A DNA stretch of 64,000 bases from Paucimonas lemoignei (GTDB taxonomy: Bacteria > Pseudomonadota > Gammaproteobacteria > Burkholderiales > Burkholderiaceae_D), in NCBI RefSeq assembly GCF_004342585.1, contig NZ_SLZQ01000001.1, positions 620,001-684,000 of the forward strand. Reading direction: 5' to 3'. Made by a program: the position numbers and the translations under genes. The notes below the pieces were generated by a model. It saw nothing but the letters and a program-made list of their open reading frames with translations. It was not told the DNA's origin and searched no databases. Positions 48,293 through 58,892 of the stretch are shown in pieces; positions within the stretch are counted from its first letter, which is position 1, and every line of letters begins with the position of its first letter.

Positions 48293-49591
48293 TCAGTTTT
48301 TCTTGCTTTGTGCTTCCATTACGCCGGCGACGGTCAGGAAGGAGCCGAAAACCACAATTCTATCATTCTCATCCGCTCTGTTCAGCGCATTCTCGTACGC
48401 TTCGACAGGTGTGGTAAAACAGGCAATAGTGGATTCGGCATCCGCTCCCTCTCCCGTAACCACGCCAGCGGCAAGAAGCTTCTGCTTGATCTCCTCCGCG
48501 AAGGCGGCGCGCGGCAGCGGCAAGTCGGTCAGGCACCAGTGATCGATGCGACCCTTGAGATGCGCGATCACGCCATCAATGTCCTTGTCCTGCATGGCGC
48601 CGAAGACGGCATAGGTAAAGCGATGAAAGCCCATATTGTCGAGATTCTGCGCCAGGGTCGCCGCGGCATGGGGGTTGTGGGCGACATCCAGCACCACGGT
48701 CGGGCGGCCTGGCAGGACCTGGAAACGTCCCGGCCAATCGACCATCACGAGACCATTGCGCACTTCCTGCGCGCCGACCGGCAGGCGCAATCGCAAGACT
48801 TCCAGGGCAGCCAGCGCGGCACAGGCATTGAGCAACTGGTTGGCGCCGCGTAGTGCCGGATAACCCAGCGCATTGCGGCGCTGGCCGCGTCCGCCGTAAT
48901 TCCACTGCTGCTTGTCGCCTGAATAATTGAAGTCGCGCCCCACCAGCCACAAATCGGCACCAATCGCTTCCGCATGCTCGATCAGCGACTTGGGCGGCAC
49001 CGGATCGCTGCAGATGGCCGGGCGCCCGGCGCGGAAAATTCCAGCCTTTTCGAAGCCGATCTTTTCGCGCGTGTCGCCGAGATACTCCTGGTGGTCGAGA
49101 TCGACGCTGGTAACGATTGCCACATCGGCATCGATGACATTTACCGCATCCAGGCGCCCGCCCAAACCGACTTCGAGAATGACCGCATCCAGTCCAGCCT
49201 GCGCGAACAAACGGAGAATAGCCAGCGTGGTGAATTCGAAATACGTCAGCGAAATGTCGCCGCGTGCCGCTTCGACAGCGGCGAACTGCTCGACCAGCGC
49301 TGCATCGCTTGCCATGTCGCCATCGATGCGTGCCCGCTCGTTGAAGTGCAAGAGATGTGGCGACGTGTACAAGCCCACCCGGTATCCCGCCTGGCGCAGC
49401 ATCGATTCCAGCATGGCGCAGGTCGAACCCTTGCCATTGGTGCCGCCGACGACGACGACTGGGCAATCGAAGGCGATACCGAGGCGATCCTTGACCGCGC
49501 TGACCCGTTCCAGGCCAAGATTGATTGCTTTCGGATGGAGACTTTCCAGATGGGCAAGCCATTCTGGCAGGGAGGCGGAAGAAGTAGGCAT
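48293..49591 (-). CDS. folC: Dihydrofolate synthase / folylpolyglutamate synthase
   Basis: The 432-residue Mur-ligase-like enzyme adds glutamate to dihydropteroate and folates. The ATP P-loop GGTNGKGSTCAMLE lies at about 47-60, the HX-type metal/Lys region in LDHQEYLGDTREKIGFEKAG, and the C-terminal domain has LDVAHNPHAAATLAQNL. It follows accD after a strong terminator (49619-49652), so it has its own promoter or read-through. The SPOR gene follows with a 69-base gap. Confidence 0.95.
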   Translation of the reverse strand: MPTSSASLPEWLAHLESLHPKAINLGLERVSAVKDRLGIAFDCPVVVVGGTNGKGSTCAMLESMLRQAGYRVGLYTSPHLLHFNERARIDGDMASDAALVEQFAAVEAARGDISLTYFEFTTLAILRLFAQAGLDAVILEVGLGGRLDAVNVIDADVAIVTSVDLDHQEYLGDTREKIGFEKAGIFRAGRPAICSDPVPPKSLIEHAEAIGADLWLVGRDFNYSGDKQQWNYGGRGQRRNALGYPALRGANQLLNACAALAALEVLRLRLPVGAQEVRNGLVMVDWPGRFQVLPGRPTVVLDVAHNPHAAATLAQNLDNMGFHRFTYAVFGAMQDKDIDGVIAHLKGRIDHWCLTDLPLPRAAFAEEIKQKLLAAGVVTGEGADAESTIACFTTPVEAYENALNRADENDRIVVFGSFLTVAGVMEAQSKKN

Positions 49592-49618
49592 GACAGCTAA
49601 TTGGAAACTACGGTGAAA

Positions 49619-49652
49619 TTAAAAAGCCCGAACCTGACAACGGTTCGGGCTT
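49619..49652 (-). terminator. Intrinsic terminator of accD
   Basis: Perfect 11-base stem AAGCCCGAACC (49624-49634) / GGTTCGGGCTT (49642-49652), 7-base loop, and a minus-strand U-tract from the A-run at 49621-49625. It lies 18 bases after the accD stop and separates the trp-accD group from folC. Confidence 0.92.
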
Positions 49653-49670
49653 GTGCAGCTACAGGCAAAT

Positions 49671-50543
49671 TCAGGAAACGACTTCGGCCGGCTGGCTTTG
49701 CAACAATGCCAGCAGGCGGGCGATTTCCTCGCGCATGTTGCGACGGTCTACGATCATGTCGATCGCACCCTTTTGCAACAGGAATTCGGCGCGCTGGAAG
49801 CCTTCCGGCAGTTTTTCGCGGACAGTGTTTTCGATCACGCGCTGGCCTGCAAAACCGATCAGGGCCTTGGGTTCGGCAATCACGACATCACCCATGAAGG
49901 CAAACGATGCCGACACGCCACCGGTCGTCGGATCGGTCAGCACGGAGATAAACGGTAATTTCTTTTCCGACAGTTTGGTCAGCATGGAAGTGGTCTTGGC
50001 CATCTGCATCAGCGACAGCAAGCCTTCCTGCATGCGCGCACCGCCGGAAGCGGTAATACAGATAAACGGCACTTTCTGATCCAGCGCCGCCTGGGCACCG
50101 CGGACAAAACGCTCACCGACCACCGAGCCCATGGTGCCGGCCATGAATTCGAACTCAAAACAGGACACAACGACCGGCACGGTCATGATGGCGCCGCCCA
50201 TGACGATCAATGCATCGGTTTCGCCGGTCGCTTCCATGGCCGACTTCAGGCGGTCCGGATACTTCTTGCTATCCTTGAATTTCAGGGTGTCGACAGGCAA
50301 CGCTTCCTGGCCGATTTCATAACGGCCTTCCGGATCCAGCAATGCGTCCAGGCGGTCACGGGCACGGATGCGCATATGATGGTCGCACTTCGGGCAAACG
50401 TGCAGGTTTGATTCCAGATCGGTACGGTACAGCACTGCTTCGCAAGAAGGGCATTTCACCCACAGGCCTTCCGGGACCGATTTGCGGGAAGCGGTTTCGC
50501 TACGCTGGATACGCGGCGGAAGTAATTTGTCAAGCCAGCTCAT
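49671..50543 (-). CDS. accD: Acetyl-CoA carboxylase, carboxyltransferase subunit beta
   Basis: The 290-residue subunit has the N-terminal four-Cys zinc ribbon ([14 protein letters not shown] ... CPKCDHHMR, about 26-51) and the crotonase-like carboxyltransferase core ([34 protein letters not shown]). It transfers carboxyl from biotin to acetyl-CoA with AccA. The start ATG 50543 has AGAGG 7 bases upstream; twelve extra upstream residues are not family-like. It follows trpA, a usual order in betaproteobacteria. Confidence 0.96.
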   Translation of the reverse strand: MSWLDKLLPPRIQRSETASRKSVPEGLWVKCPSCEAVLYRTDLESNLHVCPKCDHHMRIRARDRLDALLDPEGRYEIGQEALPVDTLKFKDSKKYPDRLKSAMEATGETDALIVMGGAIMTVPVVVSCFEFEFMAGTMGSVVGERFVRGAQAALDQKVPFICITASGGARMQEGLLSLMQMAKTTSMLTKLSEKKLPFISVLTDPTTGGVSASFAFMGDVVIAEPKALIGFAGQRVIENTVREKLPEGFQRAEFLLQKGAIDMIVDRRNMREEIARLLALLQSQPAEVVS

Positions 50544-50682
50544 GGCGCCTCTTTCGATTATTGTTTTGCTCAAATGCAAAAATTACGTTGTTAGGGCAGG
50601 CAATGTTACTTAAAGATTAACATATTTCACTGCCAGCCCATTGTTGCCCGCCATCCTAAAGGAGTAGCTTCCAGACTGCAAC

Positions 50683-51480
50683 CTATTCGTCCAATGCCCG
50701 GCGAATACCAGAAATGAAATCTTGCACTGCTTTCACGGCATTTTCACGCGGCGTATTTTCCAGTTCCTGGATGATGCGGCTGCCGATCACGACCGCGTCC
50801 GCCACCGAAGCAACCGCTTTGGCAGTGGCTGCATCGCGGATACCGAAGCCCACGCCGATAGGCAGCTTGACATGGCGACGCACGGCAGCAATCTTTTCCG
50901 CCACTTCACGCGTGTCGATATGCCCGGCGCCGGTCACCCCTTTCAGCGATACGTAGTAACTGAAACCGCTGCCGTAACGCCCCACCTGTGCCATGCGTTC
51001 CTCGGTCGAAGTCGGGGCCAGCAGGAAGATCGGATCCATGCCTTTCGCCCTCATCTTGTCGGCAAATTCCTCGCACTCTTCCGGCGGATAATCCACCACG
51101 ATGCTGCCATCCACGCCCGCTTCGGCTGCGGCATCGATGAAGGCATCCATGCCCATGCGCTCGATCGGATTGGCATAACCCATCAGCACCACCGGCGTAG
51201 TTGCATTGGTCTTGCGGAATTCACGCACGAAACCGAGCACGTCTTTCATGCCGACCTTGAACTTCAGGGCGCGCTCACAGGCGCGCTGGATCACCGGCCC
51301 TTCGGCCATCGGATCGGAAAACGGCACGCCCAGCTCCAGTATGTTGGCGCCGCCTGCCACCAAGGCATGCATGAGCGGCACCGTCAGTTCCGGAGCAGGA
51401 TCGCCTGCAGTAATGAAGGGAATCAGGCCTTTTTTGCCTTGGGCAGCAAGCTGGGCGAAAGTAGAAGAAATTCGGGACAT
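50683..51480 (-). CDS. trpA: Tryptophan synthase alpha subunit
   Basis: The 265-residue TIM-barrel subunit splits indole-3-glycerol phosphate. Catalytic Glu lies in [18 protein letters not shown] and Asp in [12 protein letters not shown]. The start ATG 51480 ([15 protein letters not shown]) is family-like; a longer upstream frame overlaps trpB and is spurious. No strong ribosome binding site is seen, which suggests coupling to trpB (31-base gap). Confidence 0.96.
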   Translation of the reverse strand: MSRISSTFAQLAAQGKKGLIPFITAGDPAPELTVPLMHALVAGGANILELGVPFSDPMAEGPVIQRACERALKFKVGMKDVLGFVREFRKTNATTPVVLMGYANPIERMGMDAFIDAAAEAGVDGSIVVDYPPEECEEFADKMRAKGMDPIFLLAPTSTEERMAQVGRYGSGFSYYVSLKGVTGAGHIDTREVAEKIAAVRRHVKLPIGVGFGIRDAATAKAVASVADAVVIGSRIIQELENTPRENAVKAVQDFISGIRRALDE

Positions 51481-51511
51481 TATTTGTACTGGTTGATTGA
51501 TCCGAGGCCGA

Positions 51512-52741
51512 TTACGGCTTACCCCATTCCTGGACGGTGTGCATATCCTTGTCGCCACGACCGGACAAGTTGGCCAGGACGATTTTATCTTTCGGCAGCG
51601 TCGCCGCCAGCTTGGCGGCATATGCCAGCGCATGGCTCGATTCCAGAGCCGGGATGATGCCCTCGATACGGCAGCAATCGTGGAAAGCCTTGAGCGCTTC
51701 CTCGTCGGTGATGGGAACATATTCCGCGCGACGGCTATCCTTCAGCCAGGCATGTTCGGGACCGACACCGGGATAATCCAGGCCTGCGGAGACGGAATGA
51801 GTTTCGATGATCTGGCCATCCTCATCCTGCAGCAGATAGGTGCGGTTGCCATGCAGGACACCCGGCGAACCGGCAGTCAGCGAAGCGGCATGCTGGCCGG
51901 TCTCGATACCCGAACCGGCTGCTTCGACGCCGACCAGCTTGACTTCAGGGTAAGGAATATACGGATAGAAAATGCCCATGGCATTCGATCCGCCGCCCAC
52001 GGCTGCCACGACGTAATCCGGTTGGCGACCGGTCATCTCCGGCATCTGCTCGAGACATTCTTCGCCGATCACCGACTGGAAGTCGCGCACCATCATCGGA
52101 TAAGGATGCGGGCCGGCGACAGTGCCGATGATGTAGAAAGTATTCTCGACATTCGTGACCCAGTCGCGCATGGCTTCGTTCAGCGCATCCTTCAGGGTCT
52201 TCGAGCCGGACTCGACCGGCACCACCTTCGCGCCAAGGATTTCCATGCGATAGACGTTCTGCATCTGCCGCTTGACGTCTTCGCTGCCCATGTAGACCAC
52301 GCACTCGAGGCCGAAGCGCGCGCAGATGGTGGCAGTCGCCACGCCATGCTGGCCGGCGCCGGTTTCGGCTATGATGCGCGTCTTGCCCATGCGGCGGGCC
52401 AGCAGAGCCTGGCCGATGACGTTGTTGATCTTGTGCGCGCCAGTGTGATTCAGGTCTTCGCGCTTGAAATAGATTTGCGCGCCGCCGGCGATTTCGGACC
52501 AGCGCTTGGCGTGGTAAATCGGGCTCGGACGGCCGACGAAATGCTTGAGCTCGTAGTGGAATTCGTTCATGAATTCCGGATCCTTGCTGTAGCGGGCATA
52601 GGCTTCCTGCAATTCGTGCAAGGCCTTGGTCAGCGTCTCTGAGACGAAGCTGCCGCCATAGGGGCCGAAATGCCCTTTGCTGTCAGGCAGATTGTAAGCA
52701 GCATTCTGGCCCGCTGCACCGGGTTGAGTCGATTGAGTCAT
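51512..52741 (-). CDS. trpB: Tryptophan synthase beta subunit
   Basis: The 409-residue PLP enzyme condenses indole with serine. The PLP Lys lies in [14 protein letters not shown], the catalytic Glu follows in [12 protein letters not shown], and phosphate is bound by VGGGSNAMG. About 15-20 residues at the N-terminus are Gln/Ala-rich and precede the conserved GPYGGSFV. It follows trpF by 30 bases. No tryptophan leader peptide or attenuator was recognised in the cluster. Confidence 0.97.
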   Translation of the reverse strand: MTQSTQPGAAGQNAAYNLPDSKGHFGPYGGSFVSETLTKALHELQEAYARYSKDPEFMNEFHYELKHFVGRPSPIYHAKRWSEIAGGAQIYFKREDLNHTGAHKINNVIGQALLARRMGKTRIIAETGAGQHGVATATICARFGLECVVYMGSEDVKRQMQNVYRMEILGAKVVPVESGSKTLKDALNEAMRDWVTNVENTFYIIGTVAGPHPYPMMVRDFQSVIGEECLEQMPEMTGRQPDYVVAAVGGGSNAMGIFYPYIPYPEVKLVGVEAAGSGIETGQHAASLTAGSPGVLHGNRTYLLQDEDGQIIETHSVSAGLDYPGVGPEHAWLKDSRRAEYVPITDEEALKAFHDCCRIEGIIPALESSHALAYAAKLAATLPKDKIVLANLSGRGDKDMHTVQEWGKP

Positions 52742-52771
52742 ATGTAATTTCCAGTCTTGTAACGGCGATCT

Positions 52772-53443
52772 TTAACGGCAGTCTGCCGTGTCGGCGGCGC
52801 GTACTGCGCCAATGAAGGACTCGATCTTGGCCTGGTCCTTGATGCCCTTGGCCGCTTCCACGCCACTGCTGACGTCGACGGCCCAGGGACGCACGCGGCG
52901 CACCGCTTCAGTCGCGTTCTGTACGCTCAAGCCACCACTCAAAACGAGCCGAGGCGCGATGTCTTTTGGGATGAGGGACCAATCAAATACCTTTCCGCCG
53001 CCGCCGTAACCTTCCACGAAGGCATCGAGCAGCAAGCCGGCGAACCATTTACTGGATGAACGATATTGCCGGTCGTATTCTATCAAATCGGCGGGCTGCA
53101 TATCGGCTTTCACCCGTAGCGCACGCAGGAATGGCCGCCCCACCCGCTCGGCGATTTCGTGACATTCCGCCACGCTTTCATCGCCATGGAATTGCAACAA
53201 TGAAATCGGCGCGATCTCCAGAATTTGCGAGACCTCGTCGGCACTGGCATTGACGAACAAGCCAACCGGCGTGATGAACGGTGAAAGATGTACAATCAGA
53301 TCACGCGCCTGGGCGGCACCGACATGCCGCGGACTCTTGTCATAGAAGACAAATCCGATGGCATCGGCACCGGCATTGGCAGCAGCTTGAACGTCTTCAA
53401 CACGGGTCAGGCCACAAATCTTGATTCGGGTACGATGGCTCAT
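52772..53443 (-). CDS. trpF: Phosphoribosylanthranilate isomerase
   Basis: The 223-residue TIM-barrel enzyme converts phosphoribosylanthranilate into carboxyphenylaminodeoxyribulose phosphate. Catalytic Cys is in RIKICGLTR (about 9) and catalytic Asp in [11 protein letters not shown]; the phosphate site is LSGGLSVQN and [11 protein letters not shown]. The cluster truA-trpF-trpB-trpA-accD lies on one strand; trpC, trpD and trpE are not in the window. Confidence 0.95.
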   Translation of the reverse strand: MSHRTRIKICGLTRVEDVQAAANAGADAIGFVFYDKSPRHVGAAQARDLIVHLSPFITPVGLFVNASADEVSQILEIAPISLLQFHGDESVAECHEIAERVGRPFLRALRVKADMQPADLIEYDRQYRSSSKWFAGLLLDAFVEGYGGGGKVFDWSLIPKDIAPRLVLSGGLSVQNATEAVRRVRPWAVDVSSGVEAAKGIKDQAKIESFIGAVRAADTADCR

Positions 53444-53508
53444 CTTGGAGGCGGGGAATGCCCGCGATGGATACTGATCCAGCGAGTATACCCGTTCCCT
53501 GCCCTACC

Positions 53509-54306
53509 TTACAGCCAGAAGGGCTGAATTGGCTCCTGCGGTAATCCCCACTTGGGATCGTAGTCGATTTTGGCAAGGTACAAGCCATCCGGCATGAAGG
53601 TCGGTGCAATCCGACTGCGGTCCCGCCCTTCCAGCACTTCCTTGATCCAGGATGGCCCCTGCTTCCCGGTACCGACAGCAATCAGCGAACCGACGATATT
53701 GCGCACCATATGATGCAAAAAAGCGTTGGCAGTCAGGCTAAAGGTGATCAGCTCGCCACGCCTGATGACCTCGATGGACTGCATGATCCGCACCGGCGAC
53801 TTGGCCTGACATTCGGCGGCACGGAAGGCGGAGAAATCATGCGTGCCGTGCAAATACCTGGCAGCCTCCTGCATTGCTTCTACATCCAGCGGGCGAAAGA
53901 CCCATCCAGCCTTGCCTGCCAATAGCGGCGAAGGCGTGGCATGGTTATGCAAGAGGTAATGATAGGTCCGGTTCGAGGCTGAAAAGCGAGCATGGAATTC
54001 CTCTCCATTTGCATCAGGCATAAGCTCGCAAGCCCAGCGCACCGCAATCGACGGCGGCAAGAACGCATTGACGCCACGCACCCAGGAAAACGGCTCGCGG
54101 TCCACTTCCGTATCGAAGTGCACCACCTGCTCGATTGCGTGCACTCCTGCATCGGTACGTCCCGCACAGGTGGTATCGATGGCCGCCCGGGCGAACTTCC
54201 ATAGCGCCGATTCCAGCTGGTCTTGCACGGTGTGACCATCCGGCTGGGTTTGCCAGCCATGCCAGGATGCGCCATCGTATTGGATGCCGAGTGCGATGCG
54301 TTTCAA
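53509..54306 (-). CDS. truA: tRNA pseudouridine(38-40) synthase
   Basis: The 265-residue enzyme modifies the anticodon stem-loop of many tRNAs. The catalytic Asp lies in [20 protein letters not shown] (about 50-60). The family N-terminus [18 protein letters not shown] indicates a start at TTG 54306, with GGAAAG 9 bases upstream; a longer frame begins with TTG 54357 and is less likely. It follows the fimV terminator and precedes trpF, as in many betaproteobacteria. Confidence 0.93.
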   Translation of the reverse strand: MKRIALGIQYDGASWHGWQTQPDGHTVQDQLESALWKFARAAIDTTCAGRTDAGVHAIEQVVHFDTEVDREPFSWVRGVNAFLPPSIAVRWACELMPDANGEEFHARFSASNRTYHYLLHNHATPSPLLAGKAGWVFRPLDVEAMQEAARYLHGTHDFSAFRAAECQAKSPVRIMQSIEVIRRGELITFSLTANAFLHHMVRNIVGSLIAVGTGKQGPSWIKEVLEGRDRSRIAPTFMPDGLYLAKIDYDPKWGLPQEPIQPFWL

Positions 54307-54398
54307 TTCAGTTCTTTCCGGGAGCAGTCGATATGGAGTTACGGAACAGGCCAACAATCACAACGAGGCAGGCGCCTTCGGTTGCGGCATGCGGCAAT

Positions 54399-54424
54399 AA
54401 AAAAAGGCGCAACAGCGTTGCGCC
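54399..54424 (-). terminator. Intrinsic terminator of fimV
   Basis: Perfect 8-base stem GGCGCAAC (54406-54413) / GTTGCGCC (54417-54424) with a 3-base loop and a seven-U tract on the minus strand (A-run 54399-54405). It lies 21 bases after the fimV stop. Confidence 0.92.
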
Positions 54425-54445
54425 CTCCATTGTGCCACGTGAGGC

Positions 54446-57400
54446 TTATGCCATGGCTTCGAGCAGCGATCTTGCCTTTTCCGACTGGTCGGCATTGCCA
54501 CCCTTGATCACCTCGTCGAGCAGTTCGCGGGCGCCTTCGCGGTCGCCGATTTCCTGGTAGGCGATTGCCAGATCAAGCTTGGTAGCCATTTCCGAATCCG
54601 GCGAGCTGTCGTCCTCAGTATCGGTAATCAGGTTCGACTCGAAACTATCCTGCGACAGATCGAGGCCGGCATCAGACTGTTCGAAGTCCGGTGCGCTCTG
54701 AGTCAGATCCAGCTTGGTATCGGCAGTCGAGAAGTCCAGCGTAGGCGCTGCCATATCATCCAGGTCAGCTGCAACGGCCTTGGCTTCAGTATTGCTCTCC
54801 CCAGTGTTGAGGTCCAGGCTGATGTCCGAAAGATCGAAATTCAGCGAAGCAGCGGAATCAGCAGAATCGCTTACCGGTGCGGCCGGCTCTTCCGGCAGAC
54901 TTGGAACTTCAGCCGACAGGAAAGCTAGGTCGTCGCTGCCCGCTTCAACGCTCATCGCCGTGCGCGGCGAATCGGCGTCTACGTCAGCGACTTGGGGCGC
55001 TTGCTCAAGGCTGAAATCGAGGCTGCCGATGTCCAGGTCAGCCGACGATGCCTCGGACGATTCTTCTTCAACTGGTGCGGCCGGCGGCTGCAGATTGAAG
55101 CCTGCAAGGTCGAAGTCCAGCACGTTCGCCGAATTCGCTTCTGCGGCAGGCTCGGTCTGCTCTTCCTCTGTCGGTGCCTCCGGCGCGGCGCCGAGCGTCT
55201 GGTCTTGTGCCATCGTCGTGGCGAAATAAGCCGAATTGGCGCCGAGCGTGTCGAGCGCGCCAAACGTCGATTGATGCTGCGGATCGGTCGTGCTCAGCAA
55301 GTCATCCAGTTCCGCATCGGCCGAATCGGCAGCCAAAGATTGCGGAGCGGTGCCAGCCAGTCCTTCGGCAGGCTTGGCGCCGGCATACAACGGATTACCC
55401 GGATCGATCGCTGCGCCCATCGTGGCAGCCTGCGGCCACTCTTCACCCTCGCCCTTGGTCATGCTGTAGAGCTCCGTCGCCAGAGTCTCGAAAGCACGCA
55501 AGTCTTTGCGATTCGAATAAATTTCCAGCAGCTTCAGGCGCACGGCATGGCGATCCGGCTGGGTACGGAGGGCTTCCTTGAGGATTTCCTCGGCCTGCGC
55601 ATCGCGACCATAGGCGATATAGACATCAGCTTCAGCAACGGGATCGACTTCATTGGCGTCTAGCTGGCTGGCGGCAGGCTGAAAGCTCGAGTTGAAGACG
55701 CTATTGCTGGTGTCGACACTCTGGCCACCGGTCGAGCCGAACAGCGAGTTGGCCTTCAGGCTCGAATCAGCCAGGATGCTGTCATCGTATTGATCCTTGT
55801 CCTGCTTCCTGCGACGCATGCGATAGAAGGCGAGCGCTCCCAGACCGGCGAGCAGACCGGCTCCCAGCCCACCCAGCACCACGGAATTGCCGAGCAAATC
55901 TTCGAGGAAGCTTGGCTCCGGTGGTGGAGGCGGCGGCGCGACGGGCTTGGCCTTCGGCTTGACTGGCTCGGGCGCGACAACTACCGGTGCTTCGGCAGGT
56001 TTTTCCGCCGCAGACTCGGCAGGCTTTTCCGCTGCTGCGGTTTCGGTATTCTTGGCGGCGTCTCCAGCGGCAGCATTGCCGTCGGCATTGCCAGCCGCAG
56101 GCGCAACCGTGCCCGAAGTGGCTGATGCAGCGGGCGCGGCAGTCGCCGGCTCTTTTGCTACCGTTTCCTTAGCTGGCTGTTCCTTAGCTGCTGGCGCGGC
56201 AGCCGGTGCTGCTGCGGCCGCTGCCTTGGCGTCGAGCTGCTTTTGCTGTGCAGCCAGATCCTTGTTCTTGATTTCCAGGAGTTTCTGCAAATCGCCGACG
56301 TTCTTTTCCAGTTCCTTGACGCGTGCATTGGCTTCGGCCAGTGCTTTTTCCTTGGCGATCTGCTCCTCTGTGCCGGCGGCGATGCCACTTCCACCTGCGC
56401 CCTTGGCGGCAGCGCCAGCCTTGGAAAGCTTCAACTTATCCTTGGATTCGCTTGCCGCGGTCGGCTTTTCCTCAACCTGCGTGGTGATCTTCCCGCCCGC
56501 GCTTTGGCTGGCTTCGCTAGCCTTCGGCTGTGCCGAAGCCGCGACCTGCCCTGCGAGCTTGTTGCGGTAAGCATTGAAATCGGCCGCTTGAGCAACGATC
56601 ACGCCGCGCGCTTCGGACTTACTGATGGACCTAGCAGCGTCAGCGTCAGGCACCGATAGGATCTGGCCAGCGCGCAGGCGATTCATGTTATTGCCGGCAA
56701 AGGCATTGGAATTGGCGCGGTACATCGCGACCAGCATCTGGTCCAGCGACACGCCTTCCGGCTTGACCTGCCCGGCGATCTGGGCCAGCGTATCGCCATT
56801 CTTGACCTGGTAAGTTTCTCCGCTCGCTGGCGACTCCTGTGCAGCCTCGCTGCGCGCCGCTTTTTGCGGACGAGCGGCCTGTGCTGCTTGCCTTTGCTGA
56901 GGCATGGATTTTTGCTGTGCTTCCGGCTGCGGCACCGGCGCGGCTTGCGCATTTGCAGCTTGCGACTGCGCGGTATTGCGGCCGGTCGCGCCCGGCGCGG
57001 CAGCGATCTGGGTTGACTGCCCCATGCGCAGATCAGCAGGGTCAAGCAGGAATGTGTATTCACGCACCAGTCGATTGCTGGTGCCGCCCAACTCGATCAG
57101 CAACGCCATGAAAGGCTCATTGATCGGCTGATTCGAAGTAACGCGAATGAAATGCCGGTCGCCGCGATTCTCCACTGCGAAGCGCAAGGCAAACAATGCC
57201 GGCGACATTTCGACATTAGCCTGGCGATAGGCTTCGGCAGACGCCAGTCTTGCCACGATCGTGCCCGCCTCGTCCTTGGCAACCGAAGTCAATTCGATTT
57301 CGGCACGCAGGGGCTGCCCCAGCGACGACAACACGGTCAGCTTGCCCAGACCAGCGGCATAGGCGCCAGAACACAGCACGGCTGATAGCACAGCGGCGCT

Positions 57401-57502
57401 CAGCGTCTTGCGACTGAAAGAGGCGAGCTGGGAATGATTGCTTGAATGCATATTAATTGGCATAGAGTGGCATTCCATCGAAGCGTGTTGCAAGTTTCGC
57501 AA
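54446..57502 (-). CDS. fimV: FimV/HubP-like polar peptidoglycan-binding protein
   Basis: The protein of about 1018 residues has a signal peptide (core RKTLSAAVLSAVLCSGAYA), the FimV N-terminal beta domain (GLGKLTVLSSLGQPLRAEIEL), a LysM domain (TYQVKNGDTLAQIAGQV to GQILSVPD), a Glu/Lys/Gln coiled coil, a Pro/Ala-rich linker, one membrane segment (GGLGAGLLAGLGALAFYRM), an acidic cytoplasmic part, and the C-terminal FimV/TPR domain (LAIAYQEIGDREGARELL). Such proteins organise the cell pole and type IV pili. The start is uncertain: TTG 57502 and ATGs at 57478, 57463 and 57451 are in frame, and none has a good ribosome binding site. It lies between asd and truA. Confidence 0.93.
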   Translation of the reverse strand: MRNLQHASMECHSMPINMHSSNHSQLASFSRKTLSAAVLSAVLCSGAYAAGLGKLTVLSSLGQPLRAEIELTSVAKDEAGTIVARLASAEAYRQANVEMSPALFALRFAVENRGDRHFIRVTSNQPINEPFMALLIELGGTSNRLVREYTFLLDPADLRMGQSTQIAAAPGATGRNTAQSQAANAQAAPVPQPEAQQKSMPQQRQAAQAARPQKAARSEAAQESPASGETYQVKNGDTLAQIAGQVKPEGVSLDQMLVAMYRANSNAFAGNNMNRLRAGQILSVPDADAARSISKSEARGVIVAQAADFNAYRNKLAGQVAASAQPKASEASQSAGGKITTQVEEKPTAASESKDKLKLSKAGAAAKGAGGSGIAAGTEEQIAKEKALAEANARVKELEKNVGDLQKLLEIKNKDLAAQQKQLDAKAAAAAAPAAAPAAKEQPAKETVAKEPATAAPAASATSGTVAPAAGNADGNAAAGDAAKNTETAAAEKPAESAAEKPAEAPVVVAPEPVKPKAKPVAPPPPPPEPSFLEDLLGNSVVLGGLGAGLLAGLGALAFYRMRRRKQDKDQYDDSILADSSLKANSLFGSTGGQSVDTSNSVFNSSFQPAASQLDANEVDPVAEADVYIAYGRDAQAEEILKEALRTQPDRHAVRLKLLEIYSNRKDLRAFETLATELYSMTKGEGEEWPQAATMGAAIDPGNPLYAGAKPAEGLAGTAPQSLAADSADAELDDLLSTTDPQHQSTFGALDTLGANSAYFATTMAQDQTLGAAPEAPTEEEQTEPAAEANSANVLDFDLAGFNLQPPAAPVEEESSEASSADLDIGSLDFSLEQAPQVADVDADSPRTAMSVEAGSDDLAFLSAEVPSLPEEPAAPVSDSADSAASLNFDLSDISLDLNTGESNTEAKAVAADLDDMAAPTLDFSTADTKLDLTQSAPDFEQSDAGLDLSQDSFESNLITDTEDDSSPDSEMATKLDLAIAYQEIGDREGARELLDEVIKGGNADQSEKARSLLEAMA

Positions 57503-57594
57503 GCACAGCGGATCGTTTCTAATTGTTTCTAACTTTTAACATATCATCATGGACTTACGTGCGCAAGCGTAACCATATTCTGAACATATGCAAA

Positions 57595-57633
57595 ACCCGC
57601 CAAGCCCCCTGAGTAACAGGGTTCCTGGCGGGT
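57595..57633 (-). terminator. Terminator hairpin between asd and fimV
   Basis: Outer arms ACCCGCCA (57595-57602) and TGGCGGGT (57626-57633) enclose a second inner stem (CCCTG/CAGGG), followed on the minus strand by TTTT. It lies 48 bases after the asd stop. Confidence 0.8.
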
Positions 57634-57680
57634 CCATGTTGTGACGCGACAACAAACTGGTATAACTGTCCAGTAGTGCC

Positions 57681-58790
57681 TTAGTCTTCCAGCAAGATGC
57701 GCAGCATGCGGCGCAGGGGTTCCGCAGCACCCCAGAGCAACTGGTCGCCGATGACAAATGCGGACAAGTATTCCGGGCCCATGTTCAATTTGCGCACGCG
57801 ACCGACACCGATCTGCAGGCCGCCGGTGATCGAAGCCGGGGTCAGTTCCTGTTCGGTGATGGAACGGTCGTTCGGTACCCACTTCACCCAAGGATTGCCG
57901 GACTTGATGATGTTTTCGATCTCGGCCAGCGGCAGGTCCTTCTTCAGCTTCAGGGTCAGCGCCAGGCTATGGCAGCGCATGGCGCCGATGCGCACGCACA
58001 GGCCATCCACGGGAATGGTCTGGGTATTGCCGAGGATCTTGTTGACTTCAGCCTGGCCCTTCCACTCTTCCTTCGACTGGCCATTGTCGAGCTGCTTGTC
58101 AATCCAGGGGATCAGGCCGCCGGCCAGCGGTGCCGGAAAGAATTCGGTTGGCACGTCGTTGCGGATGGCGTGCGCCACCTTGCGGTCGATTTCCAGGATC
58201 GCCGAGGACGGCGTGGCCAGTTCGTCGGCCACGGCTGCATGGATCACGCCCATGCCCTTCAACAGTTCGCGCATGTGGTTGGCGCCGCCGCCGGAAGCAG
58301 CCTGGTAGGTCATGGAGCTGACCCACTCGACCAGACCTTCACGGAACAGGCCGTTGACGCCCATCAGCAGGATCGAATTGGTGCAGTTGCCGCCGATGTA
58401 GTTCTTGATGCCGCGCTTCAGGCCATCCTTGATGACATGCTGGTTGACCGGGTCGAGCACGATGATGGCGTCATCGGCCATGCGCAGCGTCGAGGCGGCG
58501 TCGATCCAGTAGCCATCCCAGCCGGCAGCGCGCAGCTTGGGGAAAATCTCGGTGGTGTAATCGCCGCCCTGGCAGGTGATGATGACGTCGCATTTCTTCA
58601 GCTCGTCGATGTTGTTGGCATCCTTGAGCGCGGTTTCCTTCTTCGCCATGGCCGGGGCCTTGCCGCCCGCGTTCGATGTCGAGAAGAACACCGGCTCGAT
58701 GTGATCGAAATCCTTTTCTTCCTGCATGCGCTGCATCAGGACCGAACCCACCATGCCGCGCCAACCTACCAAGCCAACCAGTTTCATCAT
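57681..58790 (-). CDS. asd: Aspartate-semialdehyde dehydrogenase
   Basis: The 369-residue enzyme reduces aspartyl phosphate with NADPH, the branch point to Lys, Met, Thr and diaminopimelate. The N-terminal NADP motif is [14 protein letters not shown]; the active-site Cys is in [12 protein letters not shown] (about 135), and the active-site His region is [20 protein letters not shown] 58790 or 58787 (MKLVGL) follows GAAGGAA. It lies 102 bases after leuB. Confidence 0.96.
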   Translation of the reverse strand: MMKLVGLVGWRGMVGSVLMQRMQEEKDFDHIEPVFFSTSNAGGKAPAMAKKETALKDANNIDELKKCDVIITCQGGDYTTEIFPKLRAAGWDGYWIDAASTLRMADDAIIVLDPVNQHVIKDGLKRGIKNYIGGNCTNSILLMGVNGLFREGLVEWVSSMTYQAASGGGANHMRELLKGMGVIHAAVADELATPSSAILEIDRKVAHAIRNDVPTEFFPAPLAGGLIPWIDKQLDNGQSKEEWKGQAEVNKILGNTQTIPVDGLCVRIGAMRCHSLALTLKLKKDLPLAEIENIIKSGNPWVKWVPNDRSITEQELTPASITGGLQIGVGRVRKLNMGPEYLSAFVIGDQLLWGAAEPLRRMLRILLED

Positions 58791-58892
58791 GTTTCCTTCA
58801 ATGCTAAGCGGATTGCCCCGCCTTCAATTTTACAATCCTTGTCCGACCAAGCCCTGCCATTTCAGGCAATTTCACGCCACCTTCGGCCAGAC

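Noticed and set aside
50590-50665. Imperfect GGGCAGGCAATG/CATTGTTGCCC repeat between accD and trpA
   Set aside because: The arms are interrupted and unequal and no U-tract follows; too weak to call a terminator.
54446-57502. Low-complexity Ala/Pro/Glu repeats in fimV as a tandem repeat element
   Set aside because: The composition is normal for the FimV linker and coiled coil; no exact DNA repeat unit was found.
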